In this document: positions 52,195-60,483 of the stretch, piece after piece
Numbering within the stretch: position 1 is the stretch's first letter
How the letters are laid out: every line of letters starts with the position of its first letter
NCBI GenBank assembly: GCA_020073385.1
Contig: JAIQFH010000006.1
Coordinates: 124,001-188,000, forward strand
Length of the DNA stretch: 64,000 nt
Direction of reading: 5' to 3'
Origin: Terriglobia bacterium
GTDB lineage: Bacteria > Acidobacteriota > Terriglobia > Terriglobales > Acidobacteriaceae
Made by a program: the position numbers and the translations under genes
The notes under the pieces: model-generated
Told to the model about the DNA's origin: nothing
What the model saw: only the letters and a program-made list of their open reading frames with translations
The model's database searches: none

Positions 52195-52650
52195 TCAAGA
52201 CGGACCGCGGTCCTCCGACGAATGGCCAAGTGACGGCAAAATCAGGACTTGCGCGGAAGCTAAGTTGTTCCTGTCAAGATCGCGCACCTTGGGTCCCATT
52301 AGCCAAACCTCGGATGCTGAATGCTTTAAGTCCAAAGCTAAGTTGTTCCTGACAAGAAGTTCCACGCGACGCTTCTGATCACGCTGTCGTTGGCGCAGAC
52401 GGTTGCTCTCGACCAGTTTCGGATTCCGCTGGCGGTGCTGTTTCTGGTAGTCGGGATGTTCGTCCCACCACTGCTTCTGGCTGTCGCGCACCACCTGGAA
52501 ATACTCTGGGTCAGTCGCCAGCTTCTTCCGGTGATAATCGCTGCGGCGCTGACGTTGGCACTCCGCCCGACCGCACACGCTTTGTTGAGGACGATAAGCG
52601 GAGGGTAGAAACGAACTATTACAGTAAGGACAACGGCGGGACTGGCTCAA
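52195..52650 (-). CDS. Zinc-finger-like passenger protein of the IS21 element
   Basis: 151 residues. The N terminus CPYCNSSFLPSAYRPQQSVCGRAECQRQRRSDYHRKKL has two C-x2-C-type pairs, followed by a charged helix (KQWWDEHPDYQKQHRQRNP). The C-terminal third contains a repeated NNLA motif (RNNLALDLKHSASEVWLMGP and RNNLASAQVLILP) encoded by the repeats that look like the IS terminal repeats, so coding and end sequences coincide. Such proteins are regular companions of IS21-like transposases; their role is unknown. Confidence 0.65.
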   Translation of the reverse strand: MSQSRRCPYCNSSFLPSAYRPQQSVCGRAECQRQRRSDYHRKKLATDPEYFQVVRDSQKQWWDEHPDYQKQHRQRNPKLVESNRLRQRQRDQKRRVELLVRNNLALDLKHSASEVWLMGPKVRDLDRNNLASAQVLILPSLGHSSEDRGPS

Positions 52651-52862
52651 GCCGAACTCCTCAGAGGATCATTGGGATGAATCCCTGAGGAGAATCGAAA
52701 CCTCGAGTGGTACGCAAGCCTGCGGGGAAAACCAATTTAGAAACTGCTGTAGAGTTCCTACCGCGTCCCCGTCGACCGGGGCTCTCTCTGGATCACTGGC
52801 TCCGGCCGAGACCGGCTAAAACGGATCACTTCTTCGCCGGCGTTAACAGCGTACCATTGAGC

Positions 52863-53030
52863 ATGAGCAGAACACATCCTGAATGCCCCGACTTGCGCCC
52901 TTCTGATCGGTTGCCTGCCGATGTCCTCCTACGAGAAGCGCCCGACGAGGAAGAAGATGAAGAGGAAGACGAGGGCGACCGCAAAGAAGATGACGAGCAT
53001 GAAGACACAGACGACGGCTACTCGGAGTAA
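52863..53030 (+). CDS. Small acidic protein
   Basis: 55 residues from the ATG at 52863: SRTHPECPDLRPSDRLPADVLLREAPDEEEDEEEDEGDRKED, ending DTDDGYSE. A run of Asp/Glu with the VLLRE...DDGYSE frame is a pattern I know from acidobacterial genomes. The function is unknown. 52651-52862 looks like further IS-flank sequence without a gene. Confidence 0.55.
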   Translation: MSRTHPECPDLRPSDRLPADVLLREAPDEEEDEEEDEGDRKEDDEHEDTDDGYSE

Positions 53031-53060
53031 GAGTGCCCTTATTTGTGTCAGTGGTGAAGG

Positions 53061-53417
53061 ATGAAGCGCGAAGACTTCATCAACGTTGCTGAAGAAACAT
53101 TGGATTCGCTACCGAAAGAATTCCGCAGCCGTATCCAGAACGTCGCGATTCTTGTTGAGGATTTTCCGCCGAACCAGCGACCATCTAAGTTGGGACAGCA
53201 CAGGCGATTGCTTCTAGGCATCTTTCACGGCGTGCCCGCCACCAAGAAGAGCGTCTTTGACTTATCAGTCGGTCCTGCCCACATCGTGCTCTATCAGAAA
53301 AACATTGAGGCGGTCTGCTCCAATGAGGCCGAAGTGCGTCATCAAATTCGCCAGACTCTCATCCACGAATTGGGTCACTACTTCGGGATGGATGAGGAGC
53401 AACTGAAGGATGTATAG
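53061..53417 (+). CDS. Zincin-like metallopeptidase family protein
   Basis: 118 residues. REDFINVAEETLDSLPKEFRSRIQNVAILVED at the start and HELGHYFGMDEEQL at the end (HExxH motif with a distal acidic residue) match the small metallopeptidase family formerly DUF1025. Substrate and activity are not established. GTGAAGG lies upstream. Confidence 0.85.
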   Translation: MKREDFINVAEETLDSLPKEFRSRIQNVAILVEDFPPNQRPSKLGQHRRLLLGIFHGVPATKKSVFDLSVGPAHIVLYQKNIEAVCSNEAEVRHQIRQTLIHELGHYFGMDEEQLKDV

Positions 53418-53506
53418 CTAGACGGGCTTCAGCCCTGTGTCCGGTATCACAGAACGGGTATTAGGCATAGGTATACAGTCTAGATTGGGTCGTGAGAGCC
53501 CTACCT

Positions 53507-54079
53507 ATGTCAACGACCTCACCCACAGTGGACGAAATGGAGCGGCACCGCGCCGCTGTGACGCGATACATCCGCTATCTGGTTAGGGATGCCGCCGAGG
53601 CTGAAGACCTCGCCCAAGAAACACTCCTGCGTGCGTACCGTCAGCGAACCACACTGCGTGACCCAGCAGCACTGGCAAGCTGGCTCTACCAGATTGCGAC
53701 CCATGTCAGCATCGACCGCTTGCGGCAGCGGGCGCGGACTATTCAGCGGCAGGTTGACACGCCCGTCGAAGAGTTACCGATTGCTGACCGAGATCGGCCA
53801 TCGCCGCTCACCATCATCCAGCAAAACGAGATGAGTGAGTGCGTGCAGCGGTACGTTGCCAATTTGTCCGATCCGTACAAGGCAGTGCTGCTGTTTCACG
53901 ATGTTGATGGGCTCACTGCTGATGAGATTTCCCGCCTGCTCCAACTTCCCCTGACCACCGTCAAGATGCGCCTGCATCGTGCTCGGCGACAGCTACAGGC
54001 TGCCCTGAACAACGCTTGCGCGTTCGAACGCGACGAGCGCGGTGTGTTCGTCTGTGAGCCGAAGCCGGATGACAAGTGA
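53507..54079 (+). CDS. ECF RNA polymerase sigma factor
   Basis: 190 residues from the ATG at 53507 (a GTG at 53492 is possible). Region 2 reads RYIRYLVRDAAEAEDLAQETLLRAYR and SWLYQIATHVSIDRLRQR; region 4 reads LSDPYKAVLLFHDVDGLTADEISRLLQLPLTTVKMRLHRARRQL. No anti-sigma gene follows; the convergent membrane protein is not of that type. Confidence 0.88.
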   Translation: MSTTSPTVDEMERHRAAVTRYIRYLVRDAAEAEDLAQETLLRAYRQRTTLRDPAALASWLYQIATHVSIDRLRQRARTIQRQVDTPVEELPIADRDRPSPLTIIQQNEMSECVQRYVANLSDPYKAVLLFHDVDGLTADEISRLLQLPLTTVKMRLHRARRQLQAALNNACAFERDERGVFVCEPKPDDK

Positions 54080-54097
54080 TTGTCAAAGTCGAGCGGC

Positions 54098-54550
54098 TCA
54101 GTGCCCAGCAGCTTGTCCTCGCGCAGCGTCTTGATTGCTCCCGTGTTCCCCCGTCCCACAACAACACCAATCCTGACCGACAGTGGAGATGGAGTTCTTC
54201 TCAAGGAACGGCTTAATAAGCATAACCAGTCCGATGACTATCAGAGCGATGGCAAAGAGCGGGAGCGTCAGGCCGAAGTACTCACCGAACCCGGCGAGCA
54301 GCGCCAGAATACCCGCGACTAGGCTGAAGCCGACCATTTTGATTCCATTGAAGTAGCGAATCGCATTAAGCCCCAGCATGATGATCCCAGCGGCGATCAG
54401 CCAACTGCCTTTTGGCATCAGATTTACCGGCATCAGCCAGATGGTGCCGATGACGATCAGAAGTACAGCCCAGCCGAAATCCTCCAGACGCTTGCTCAAG
54501 GCGACCCTTCTCGTACTCTCATCACCCGCACCTTTGTGTTCCGTATTCAT
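54098..54550 (-). CDS. Small membrane protein
   Basis: 150 residues from the ATG at 54550 (GGAGGTAACT upstream). Four helices, beginning WAVLLIVIGTIWLMP and ending LPLFAIALIVIGLVMLIKPFL, resemble the LiaF-like or DUF5668 helical segment. The tail has WCCCGTG. It converges on the ECF sigma gene with 18 bases between them. Confidence 0.65.
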   Translation of the reverse strand: MNTEHKGAGDESTRRVALSKRLEDFGWAVLLIVIGTIWLMPVNLMPKGSWLIAAGIIMLGLNAIRYFNGIKMVGFSLVAGILALLAGFGEYFGLTLPLFAIALIVIGLVMLIKPFLEKNSISTVGQDWCCCGTGEHGSNQDAARGQAAGH

Positions 54551-54668
54551 AGTTACCTCCGGGTAAGACCTGCGTCTCAATTCCGTAAATGCCGCTCGAC
54601 CACAGGTTTCTTCCTCAGTGCAGGACGAATCTTGCGCCGAAAAGGATACAAGCCACATCTGGTGGGCA

Positions 54669-55028
54669 TTACTTTCCCGCGCTGGTCATCGCCTCCTGCA
54701 AAGTCCTTCGTCCAGCGGCCAGCGGTTTGTCCATGCGGGCGACAACATCGGTTCCAACTGCCTTGGCAAAACAATCCTGTCTCTGCATATTTGCGACGAT
54801 CCGCAAGGTTTTGTCTATGTCCTGCAACGAACTGCCCTGCTCCACCGCCCGTGTGACCATCTTTTCGGCACACGGCTCACAGCCGCCCACAATGACCATG
54901 GCGATGGGGATCAAGTCCTGAAGTCTGGCTTCGGACTCGGATGGTCGCATTTCGACCGGAGCGTTAGGCGTCGTTGTCGCCTCTCTAGGCGACGTATCTG
55001 ACGGAGCGATTGAAGCTAGACCCTGCAT
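54669..55028 (-). CDS. AhpD/carboxymuconolactone decarboxylase-like protein
   Basis: 119 residues from the ATG at 55028, chosen for the strong GAGGAGGTAAGG site. GGCEPCAEKMVTRAVEQGSSLQDIDKTLRIVANM has the C-x2-C of the AhpD redox site at the start of a helix. Such proteins are peroxidase partners or small thiol-redox enzymes. No ahpC is adjacent. Confidence 0.65.
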   Translation of the reverse strand: MQGLASIAPSDTSPREATTTPNAPVEMRPSESEARLQDLIPIAMVIVGGCEPCAEKMVTRAVEQGSSLQDIDKTLRIVANMQRQDCFAKAVGTDVVARMDKPLAAGRRTLQEAMTSAGK

Positions 55029-55170
55029 ATCCCTTACCTCCTCGACTGGAACGAATTCCTGTTCCCATCTGAAGGACGAGAACGGGAGAAAAAAGGATAC
55101 AGGTGGGTACGCGGCTAAGAGCCGACACACAGTGGTACAAGAACGCCCGCCCAAAGCATAATGCTCCTGC

Positions 55171-55788
55171 GTGGTTTCAATTCCGCACATTCCGACTCAG
55201 GACACTATCCGCCGTGTCCAGCGAATTCAGGCAGGAACGGTTGTCTGGATGAGTGTGGAGGTTGTGGTGTCGCTCTTCGCAGCTTGGCGGGCGCGTAGCC
55301 CCGCGCTGCTCGCCTTCGGTGGAGACAGCGCCATCGAACTCTTTTCGGCGGTAGTAGTTCTGTGGAGATTTCGTACAAGTGCCGCACGCGAGGACGCAGA
55401 AAGACGGGCTGCCCGTGTTGCTGGAGCCTTGCTGTTCGTACTGGCTGCTTATGTCGCGGTCGCTTCGGTCGCGAGTTTGCTGGGCTATATGGAACCCAAG
55501 CCCACACTTTTAGGGACAGCCATTTTAGTCGCAGCCGTTGCCGTCATGCCTTGGCTTGCCAAAGAGAAGCGGCGGCTGTCTGGAGCTACGGGCAGTGCTG
55601 CGCTGAAGGCGGACGCCGCACAGTCGGCGCTGTGTGCTCACCTTTCGCTGATCGCATTGGCGGGACTGGCGATCAACGCGATCTGGCACGTAAAGTGGGC
55701 AGACCCGATTGCGGCTTTAGTTATTTTGCCGCTCATCGCTTGGGAAGGTCGGGAAGCCATGCGCGGGAAGACCTGCGGTTGTCACTGA
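55171..55788 (+). CDS. Cation transporter of the CDF-like type
   Basis: 205 residues with about six helices. SVEVVVSLFAAWRARSPALLAFGGDSAIELFSAVVVLWRF has the paired acidic residues (Glu and FGGDS) of the transport site, and ALKADAAQSALCAHLSLIAL gives a second Asp-bearing helix. A Cys/His tail (CGCH) may bind metal. It is shorter than typical CDF proteins and lacks their cytoplasmic domain. Confidence 0.72.
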   Translation: MVSIPHIPTQDTIRRVQRIQAGTVVWMSVEVVVSLFAAWRARSPALLAFGGDSAIELFSAVVVLWRFRTSAAREDAERRAARVAGALLFVLAAYVAVASVASLLGYMEPKPTLLGTAILVAAVAVMPWLAKEKRRLSGATGSAALKADAAQSALCAHLSLIALAGLAINAIWHVKWADPIAALVILPLIAWEGREAMRGKTCGCH

Positions 55789-55843
55789 TCTGAGCATCCA
55801 CGACCACAAAAAGTTAGACTACGCATGCGGGACGATACTTTTC

Positions 55844-56608
55844 TCAACGTCGGACGTATTGGTCAAGGAATCCGAAAACATCGGCCTCCCATTCAGCGAC
55901 AGCCGTGTACACGAAATTGTGCCCGTCATCCGCCGTCCTACCGACCGGAGGATAAATCTTCAGAACGTGCGGCTTGCCGAGCCTCGCCAGTTCGTCAGCC
56001 ATCGCCTTGCCGGGTGCGGTAGAGTAGTCGTTCTCCGCATGAAGCAGCATAATGGGGACGGTTGTCTTCCGCACTGCCGCCAGCATGCGCTCTCGTACCT
56101 CGGATGAACTCTCCCAAGAACTAGCAGCAGCGGAGAAAGCAACGGCTGCTCGCAAGCTGGTATCGCGCTCTGCTGCGAGGAGGGTTAGTTGAGCACCGAA
56201 CGAGTGTCCTACGACCGCAATGCGGCGGGAATCGACTCCGGGTAGATTTTTCAAAAACGACAAGCCTGCGGCGACATCGTCGAGATGATCCGTCGTCAGT
56301 AAAACGAACTGCAAATGCTTACGAGCCTCCTCTCCCTTGGTATCCTTTTCGCGCTGCAACACGTCCTGCATAAAGGGTCCTTGGTCGGCGGAAAGTCCCT
56401 GTCCTCGCCGGAACAGATACAGGAAAGCGTAGCCATGTTTGATGAAGGTCGGCGCGAGTCTTTCGGCTGCTTCGGTAATCGCAAAGCCGCCAGTATGCGA
56501 GGCATCGGTGCTGCCAGAGCCGTGAACAAAAAGGACAGCCGGAGATGGAGCCGATCCAGCAGGTCTCCAGAGGTAGCCTTTGAGCCGCAGATTTCCACTC
56601 GGAACCAC
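55844..56608 (-). CDS. Alpha/beta hydrolase (dienelactone hydrolase-like), 5'-truncated by an IS
   Basis: The visible protein has AVLFVHGSGSTDAS (oxyanion loop), nucleophile Ser in VVGHSFGAQLTLLAA, Asp in LLHAENDYSTAP and His in DDGHNFVY. The open frame continues upstream as SPPSITPEIVVVPSGNLRLKGYLWRP right up to the IS3-type element at 56636, with no good start codon or signal peptide left. The gene has lost its original 5' end and may be silent. Confidence 0.72.
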   Translation of the reverse strand: MVPSGNLRLKGYLWRPAGSAPSPAVLFVHGSGSTDASHTGGFAITEAAERLAPTFIKHGYAFLYLFRRGQGLSADQGPFMQDVLQREKDTKGEEARKHLQFVLLTTDHLDDVAAGLSFLKNLPGVDSRRIAVVGHSFGAQLTLLAAERDTSLRAAVAFSAAASSWESSSEVRERMLAAVRKTTVPIMLLHAENDYSTAPGKAMADELARLGKPHVLKIYPPVGRTADDGHNFVYTAVAEWEADVFGFLDQYVRR

Positions 56609-56642
56609 AACGATCTCCGGAGTGATTGATGGCGGTGATTGG

Positions 56643-57473
56643 CTAACCGATGGCGCTGTGCAGTCGCACCGCGTTGTAGTGATCCACGTAGATTTGAATT
56701 AAGCGGCGCGCATCTTCCAGCGTCAACGGGGTCAGGGGCCGGATGCACTCCCGTTTGAGCGACTTGTGCCAGCGTTCGATTTTTCCGTTCGACTGCGGGT
56801 AAAACGGGGACGTGCGCACATGCGTCATTCCCGAGATGCGAATGAACTCCTTGAAGTCCCGCGCGATGAACTGCGGTCCGTTGTCGGAGATGATCCGCGG
56901 CCTGGCGTCCGGGTACTTCTCCTTGGCTCGTTCCAGAATCATCTCAATGTCCGCTTCCTTCATCGACTCCCGCAGATCCCAATGCAGCAAGAAACGACTG
57001 CAGCCATCCAGCACACTGCATAAGTAGTAGAACGTGCCCGACAGGTTGATATAGGAAACATCGACATGCCAGTGCTGGTGCGGCTTGAGCGGCTGTTCGA
57101 AGCCGGTGCCCTTGCGCGACGGTTTCGCTTTCCAGCGCGACAACAGTCCCGCTTGTTTCAGCACGCGCCATACGCTTGCCGGACTCACCGCCACCACATC
57201 GTGATCTAACATCATGAACGTCAGTCGCCGATAGCCTTCCAACGGATTCTTCAGGTGGAAGCTGATGATGGCTTCTTTCTCCCACGGCTCCAACCAGAAA
57301 TCCCGGGGTACCCAACCGTTGTGCTCATTCACTCGCCCATAGCGTTGCCGCCAGTTGTAGAACTTGCTGGCACTGACGCCCAACCAACGAATGAATCGGC
57401 CGACGCTGATCTCGGCTTTCTCCGACCAGCGCCGGACAAAATCGACCACCTGATCCCGCACATCGTGCGGCAC
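56643..57473 (-). CDS. IS3 transposase OrfB (DDE integrase domain)
   Basis: 276 residues if started at its own ATG. HWHVDVSYINLSGTFYYLCSVLDGCSRF gives the first Asp, RIISDNGPQFIARDF the second, and SNGKIERWHKSLKREC the Glu. The frame is open further upstream (PWGSLTATWVPHDV), so it is probably made as an OrfAB fusion by -1 slippage at 57502-57509. Confidence 0.9.
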   Translation of the reverse strand: MPHDVRDQVVDFVRRWSEKAEISVGRFIRWLGVSASKFYNWRQRYGRVNEHNGWVPRDFWLEPWEKEAIISFHLKNPLEGYRRLTFMMLDHDVVAVSPASVWRVLKQAGLLSRWKAKPSRKGTGFEQPLKPHQHWHVDVSYINLSGTFYYLCSVLDGCSRFLLHWDLRESMKEADIEMILERAKEKYPDARPRIISDNGPQFIARDFKEFIRISGMTHVRTSPFYPQSNGKIERWHKSLKRECIRPLTPLTLEDARRLIQIYVDHYNAVRLHSAIG

Positions 57474-57484
57474 CCAGGTCGCGG

Positions 57485-57799
57485 TTAGACTTCCCCAAGG
57501 CTTTTTTTTAATGCGATGTGCTCCGCCATCAACTCGGCCAGGACCTCGTCCTTGGTCTGCACCTTCTTCTCCAAGAACTCAATCCGCTTCTGTTTCTCCT
57601 CTGCCTGGCGGCGAGGACGTTCTGTCGTTTGGAAGGCGGCCGCTCCGTTCTCGAAGAACTCTTTTTGCCAGCGGTACAAGACCGTCGGCTGCAGCCCCAG
57701 CTCTTCACATAAATCGGAAACCGGGACCTTGTCTAAAAGATGACGTCGTAGGATGGCCACCTTCTCCTCAGCTGTGTAGTTCTTGCGCTCTTTTCTCAT
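57485..57799 (-). CDS. IS3 transposase OrfA (helix-turn-helix)
   Basis: 104 residues: KNYTAEEKVAILRRHLLDKVPVSDLCEELGLQPTVLYRWQKEFFENG is the HTH_Tnp_1 domain, followed by a leucine zipper (RIEFLEKKVQTKDEVLAEL). Its last codons include TTAAAAAAAAG, a typical frameshift heptamer. Confidence 0.9.
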   Translation of the reverse strand: MRKERKNYTAEEKVAILRRHLLDKVPVSDLCEELGLQPTVLYRWQKEFFENGAAAFQTTERPRRQAEEKQKRIEFLEKKVQTKDEVLAELMAEHIALKKSLGEV

Positions 57800-57893
57800 A
57801 CGTTCGCTCCGCTATCTTAACGGATGAACGCTTTCTCCATTTCCAACTGAGGCAGGACAAGTTTTCCTCGTGCTCACTTGTGCTATCGCCTGG

Positions 57894-58037
57894 GGCTGTT
57901 GAAAAAGTCCAAGTTCCTCCAAAACAGCCAAAATCTGGGGGATACAAAATGCCTAGAAAATTGAGAAAGTTGTTTGTAGCGCATCCTGGCGCAATTTTGT
58001 TTTTGCCAATTTCGCGCGCAGGAGTTTTTCAACAGCC
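57894..58037. repeat. MITE-like element with 13-base perfect inverted ends
   Basis: GGCTGTTGAAAAA (57894-57906) and TTTTTCAACAGCC (58025-58037) enclose about 118 bases without coding capacity. The ends resemble those of the element at 9620-9744, so a shared transposase family may move both. Confidence 0.7.
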
Positions 58038-58106
58038 ACGCCTGATTACGACAATCAACTGCAGTTCTGGAGTGGGCGTAGACTGAAAGAGTCGAGTAGA
58101 CAACCC

Positions 58107-58502
58107 GTGGCTATCGTATTTGCTTATAACGTAATGGTGGCCCGCAAGAGTGAGATCGGTGCCAAGTATCCCGGTGGATTAGCTCAGTTCCGTTCGGACT
58201 GGGTCACACGACCTGGGCGCTGGCGCGAGGATGAGCACTTGCTCGTTCAAAGTTCAATGGGTGGTTCTGACTTCAGGGACGTCACTGAACGATTGAACGC
58301 GCTGGGAGTGGACGTATTGCTCACAGATCAGTCGGTGCCACCCGACGAAAATGTGAAGCGATGTGAATGGCTCGACTGGGATGTCTATAAGCGGTGGGAG
58401 TTCAAGTTGCCTAATGGATTCGTTCAAACACATAAAGTCGCCCGCCACTGGCTCAGAGGCACCGAGCCAGGAGACACAGCCGAGTTTACATCCCGAAGAT
58501 AG
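58107..58502 (+). CDS. Hypothetical protein
   Basis: 131 residues from a GTG. VFAYNVMVARKSEIGAKYPGGLAQFRSDW at the start and mid-protein LLVQSSMGGSDFRDVTERLNALGVDVLLTDQSVPPDE suggest a small alpha/beta protein. No family is recognised. The position after a MITE gives no functional hint. Confidence 0.5.
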   Translation: MAIVFAYNVMVARKSEIGAKYPGGLAQFRSDWVTRPGRWREDEHLLVQSSMGGSDFRDVTERLNALGVDVLLTDQSVPPDENVKRCEWLDWDVYKRWEFKLPNGFVQTHKVARHWLRGTEPGDTAEFTSRR

Positions 58503-58611
58503 GTTTTGTGTTTAATGGCCTGATAGCGTCTGGTGACCGTCATCACTGAAAGTGGGAGGCCGCTGGTCGTAGAGTGCTGGTCGTGACAACTCCTGCATTA
58601 AGGAGTCGCAC

Positions 58612-59517
58612 ATGAACAAAAGCTGCACACGTTGGATCTGTGCACTGTTGGTTGTAGCGCCGCGTATTGCCCTCGCACAAGGACCTCAACAGGAGGTGGC
58701 ACCCAAAAGCAAAACCGTCACTCTGCCTTTCTTTGTCGTTGACGGCCATGGAAAGCCAACCAGTGCACCTACGAAAATCGACCTTTCAGTTTTGGACGGC
58801 AAAATCCCACTACACTCAGTTGTTGCTATCCAAGCCGCCAAGAGCCTACCTCTACGACTAGGGATTCTCATTGATACCAGCAACTCGGAAGCTCGCAATG
58901 GCCTGTACAAACCCGGAGTTCAGGCGACCGCAGAGCTTGTGAGTCAATTACTGAAGGCACCTGAAGACAAGGTGTTTGTCGTGAATTTCGGAGAGACCCC
59001 GGACGTTTCGGGGTTCATGAGCCGAGATGAGTTTCTGAAGTCAAAGACTGATCTAGCGCCCGGCGGGGGGACCGCTTTGTTTGATGCTGTTTACGTTGCG
59101 TGTAAGAAACGGATGCAAGCTGACCCTACGGAACCTTCTCGCCGGGTGCTTGTAATCCTGAGTGACGGCCGAGACAACATGAGCCACGTGACACGCGACG
59201 AAGCTGTTGCTGCTGCACTGGAGGCCAGAACTGTAATTTTTGCTGTCAATACCAGCGAGAATTCCAACAGAGCGGACAGCGTCGCGCTAAGTTGGTTTGC
59301 CGATAAGACGGGCGGATATGCGTTTCTTTACCCGAACCTCCCCAAGGTTTTTCCCTCCATAAGAGAACAGATTCAGAACATGTACACCGTGACATTTGTC
59401 CCTGCGGATGGTGGGAAGCCTAGGCGATACCATTCAATTGAATTGAGGGATCCATCGGACACGAAGATGAAACTGCGTGCACCAAAAGGGTACTACGTGA
59501 GTGATGGAGTCCGGTAG
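58612..59517 (+). CDS. VWFA-related protein of the acidobacterial type (TIGR03436-like)
   Basis: 301 residues with a signal peptide ending near ALAQ. A degenerate metal-ion site (LRLGILIDTSNSEARNG), then GGGTALFDAVYVACKKRM and RRVLVILSDGRDNMSHVTRDEAVAAALEARTVIFAVNTSE follow the acidobacterial VWFA-related family. ALSWFADKTGGYAFLYP and the C-terminal YHSIELRDPSD segment are also typical. Extracytoplasmic; the partner is unknown. Confidence 0.88.
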   Translation: MNKSCTRWICALLVVAPRIALAQGPQQEVAPKSKTVTLPFFVVDGHGKPTSAPTKIDLSVLDGKIPLHSVVAIQAAKSLPLRLGILIDTSNSEARNGLYKPGVQATAELVSQLLKAPEDKVFVVNFGETPDVSGFMSRDEFLKSKTDLAPGGGTALFDAVYVACKKRMQADPTEPSRRVLVILSDGRDNMSHVTRDEAVAAALEARTVIFAVNTSENSNRADSVALSWFADKTGGYAFLYPNLPKVFPSIREQIQNMYTVTFVPADGGKPRRYHSIELRDPSDTKMKLRAPKGYYVSDGVR

Positions 59518-59557
59518 GTTGCTTGTCTAAGAGCGTACCTGTCGTAAAATCCCAATT

Positions 59558-59992
59558 TCACTCATGGGCAGAGGGCGTTGGGAGTTTCCATCTCGATACA
59601 GTCGCCGTTACTGCATTGCCGTCCATCGTGACAACGATGCTGAAGGGCGTAGTCATACAATCTTGGCAGTTTTGGGGCGCCGGGGTGAAAGAAACCACGT
59701 AAACCCATCGCTCAACCTGTGGAACCAGCTTGATTTCCTCAAGTCTCCATGCTGTCGCATTGTCGAACAGGGTTCTCAAGTAACTCAGGGCCGCCCTCTG
59801 TGCGCTTCGAGGGGACAGGGGAGGACTCGGTTCATCTTCAAGCCACGCCGGAGTGTTCAACAGTTGCTTGTGCGTGAGACGGAAGTCGTAACGACTGCCG
59901 GAGTAATAGCTGCTGAACTCAGCAGCCTGCTGCGATATCGCGGTGCCGCATAGGGTACCGATCATCAGTGCCAAAGCTGCAATTCGTGTCAC
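59558..59992 (-). CDS. Secreted hypothetical protein
   Basis: 144 residues with a signal peptide (ALALMIGTLCGTAISQ). The mature part includes SPRSAQRAALSYLRTLFDNATAWRLEEIKLVPQVERWVYVVSFTP and a CQDC pair, resembling small PepSY-like or cystatin-like exported domains. No function assigned. Confidence 0.6.
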   Translation of the reverse strand: MTRIAALALMIGTLCGTAISQQAAEFSSYYSGSRYDFRLTHKQLLNTPAWLEDEPSPPLSPRSAQRAALSYLRTLFDNATAWRLEEIKLVPQVERWVYVVSFTPAPQNCQDCMTTPFSIVVTMDGNAVTATVSRWKLPTPSAHE

Positions 59993-60085
59993 GGATTCCT
60001 CTCCACGACGATCATTCTAGCCCCCAACTGTCGCAGAATCTCCAATTACACTCATCCTCAAGAACAGGTTGACGTCGGTCAGGGT

Positions 60086-60295
60086 CTAGCTCAATCCCAG
60101 CGGCCGCTTGTTTTCCACGTCATTATCTTTAACCGGGCGCAGCTTGTGCCAGAGATACAGGCCTCCGGCAACCGCAGCGCCGATGCCGATGCTGATCAAC
60201 AGAAACCAGCGGTATGCCGGTAGCCAGATCGCGGTTGCGGCTACCATCGCCGCCGCAACCACCAGAGCAGCCGTGCCTCGAATAGGAATTGTCAT
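60086..60295 (-). CDS. Small membrane protein
   Basis: 69 residues with two helices (ALVVAAAMVAATAIWLPAY and FLLISIGIGAAVAGGLYLWHKL) and a charged C-terminal tail. No function assigned. Confidence 0.5.
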   Translation of the reverse strand: MTIPIRGTAALVVAAAMVAATAIWLPAYRWFLLISIGIGAAVAGGLYLWHKLRPVKDNDVENKRPLGLS

Positions 60296-60483
60296 AGAGA
60301 TTTGGTAGAGCCGCCGCGCCCGACGGTTGTCTCGCTCCGGTGGGCTGCGCGCAACGTCTCTCCGACAACTTTATTACCTTCGCGAACAATAGTAACCACC
60401 CCATTCTCTCTCGTGTCACGGCACGATTGAACTTCAGGACATGTCCGCCGATGGAATCAGTAGCAAGTTAGAGGGAGAGCGCA

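Larger units (their letters stand above)
49908..52650 (-). mobile_element. IS21-family insertion sequence with passenger gene
   Basis: It contains istB, istA and a cysteine-rich passenger gene, all on the minus strand. Three related repeats with TGTTCCT and A/TCAAGA lie at about 52185, 52262 and 52341, 78-79 bases apart, as expected of IS21 multiple terminal repeats. The opposite end (before 49908) shows no matching copy, so the exact borders are unknown. Confidence 0.8.
56636..57828 (-). mobile_element. IS3-family insertion sequence
   Basis: Two overlapping-frame transposase genes on the minus strand with an A8 slippery tract. Imperfect inverted ends can be proposed: TGATTGGCTAACC at 56636 and, as its counterpart, TCATCCGTTAAGA reading in from 57828 (8 of 13 alike). 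Its left end abuts the truncated hydrolase gene. Confidence 0.75.
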
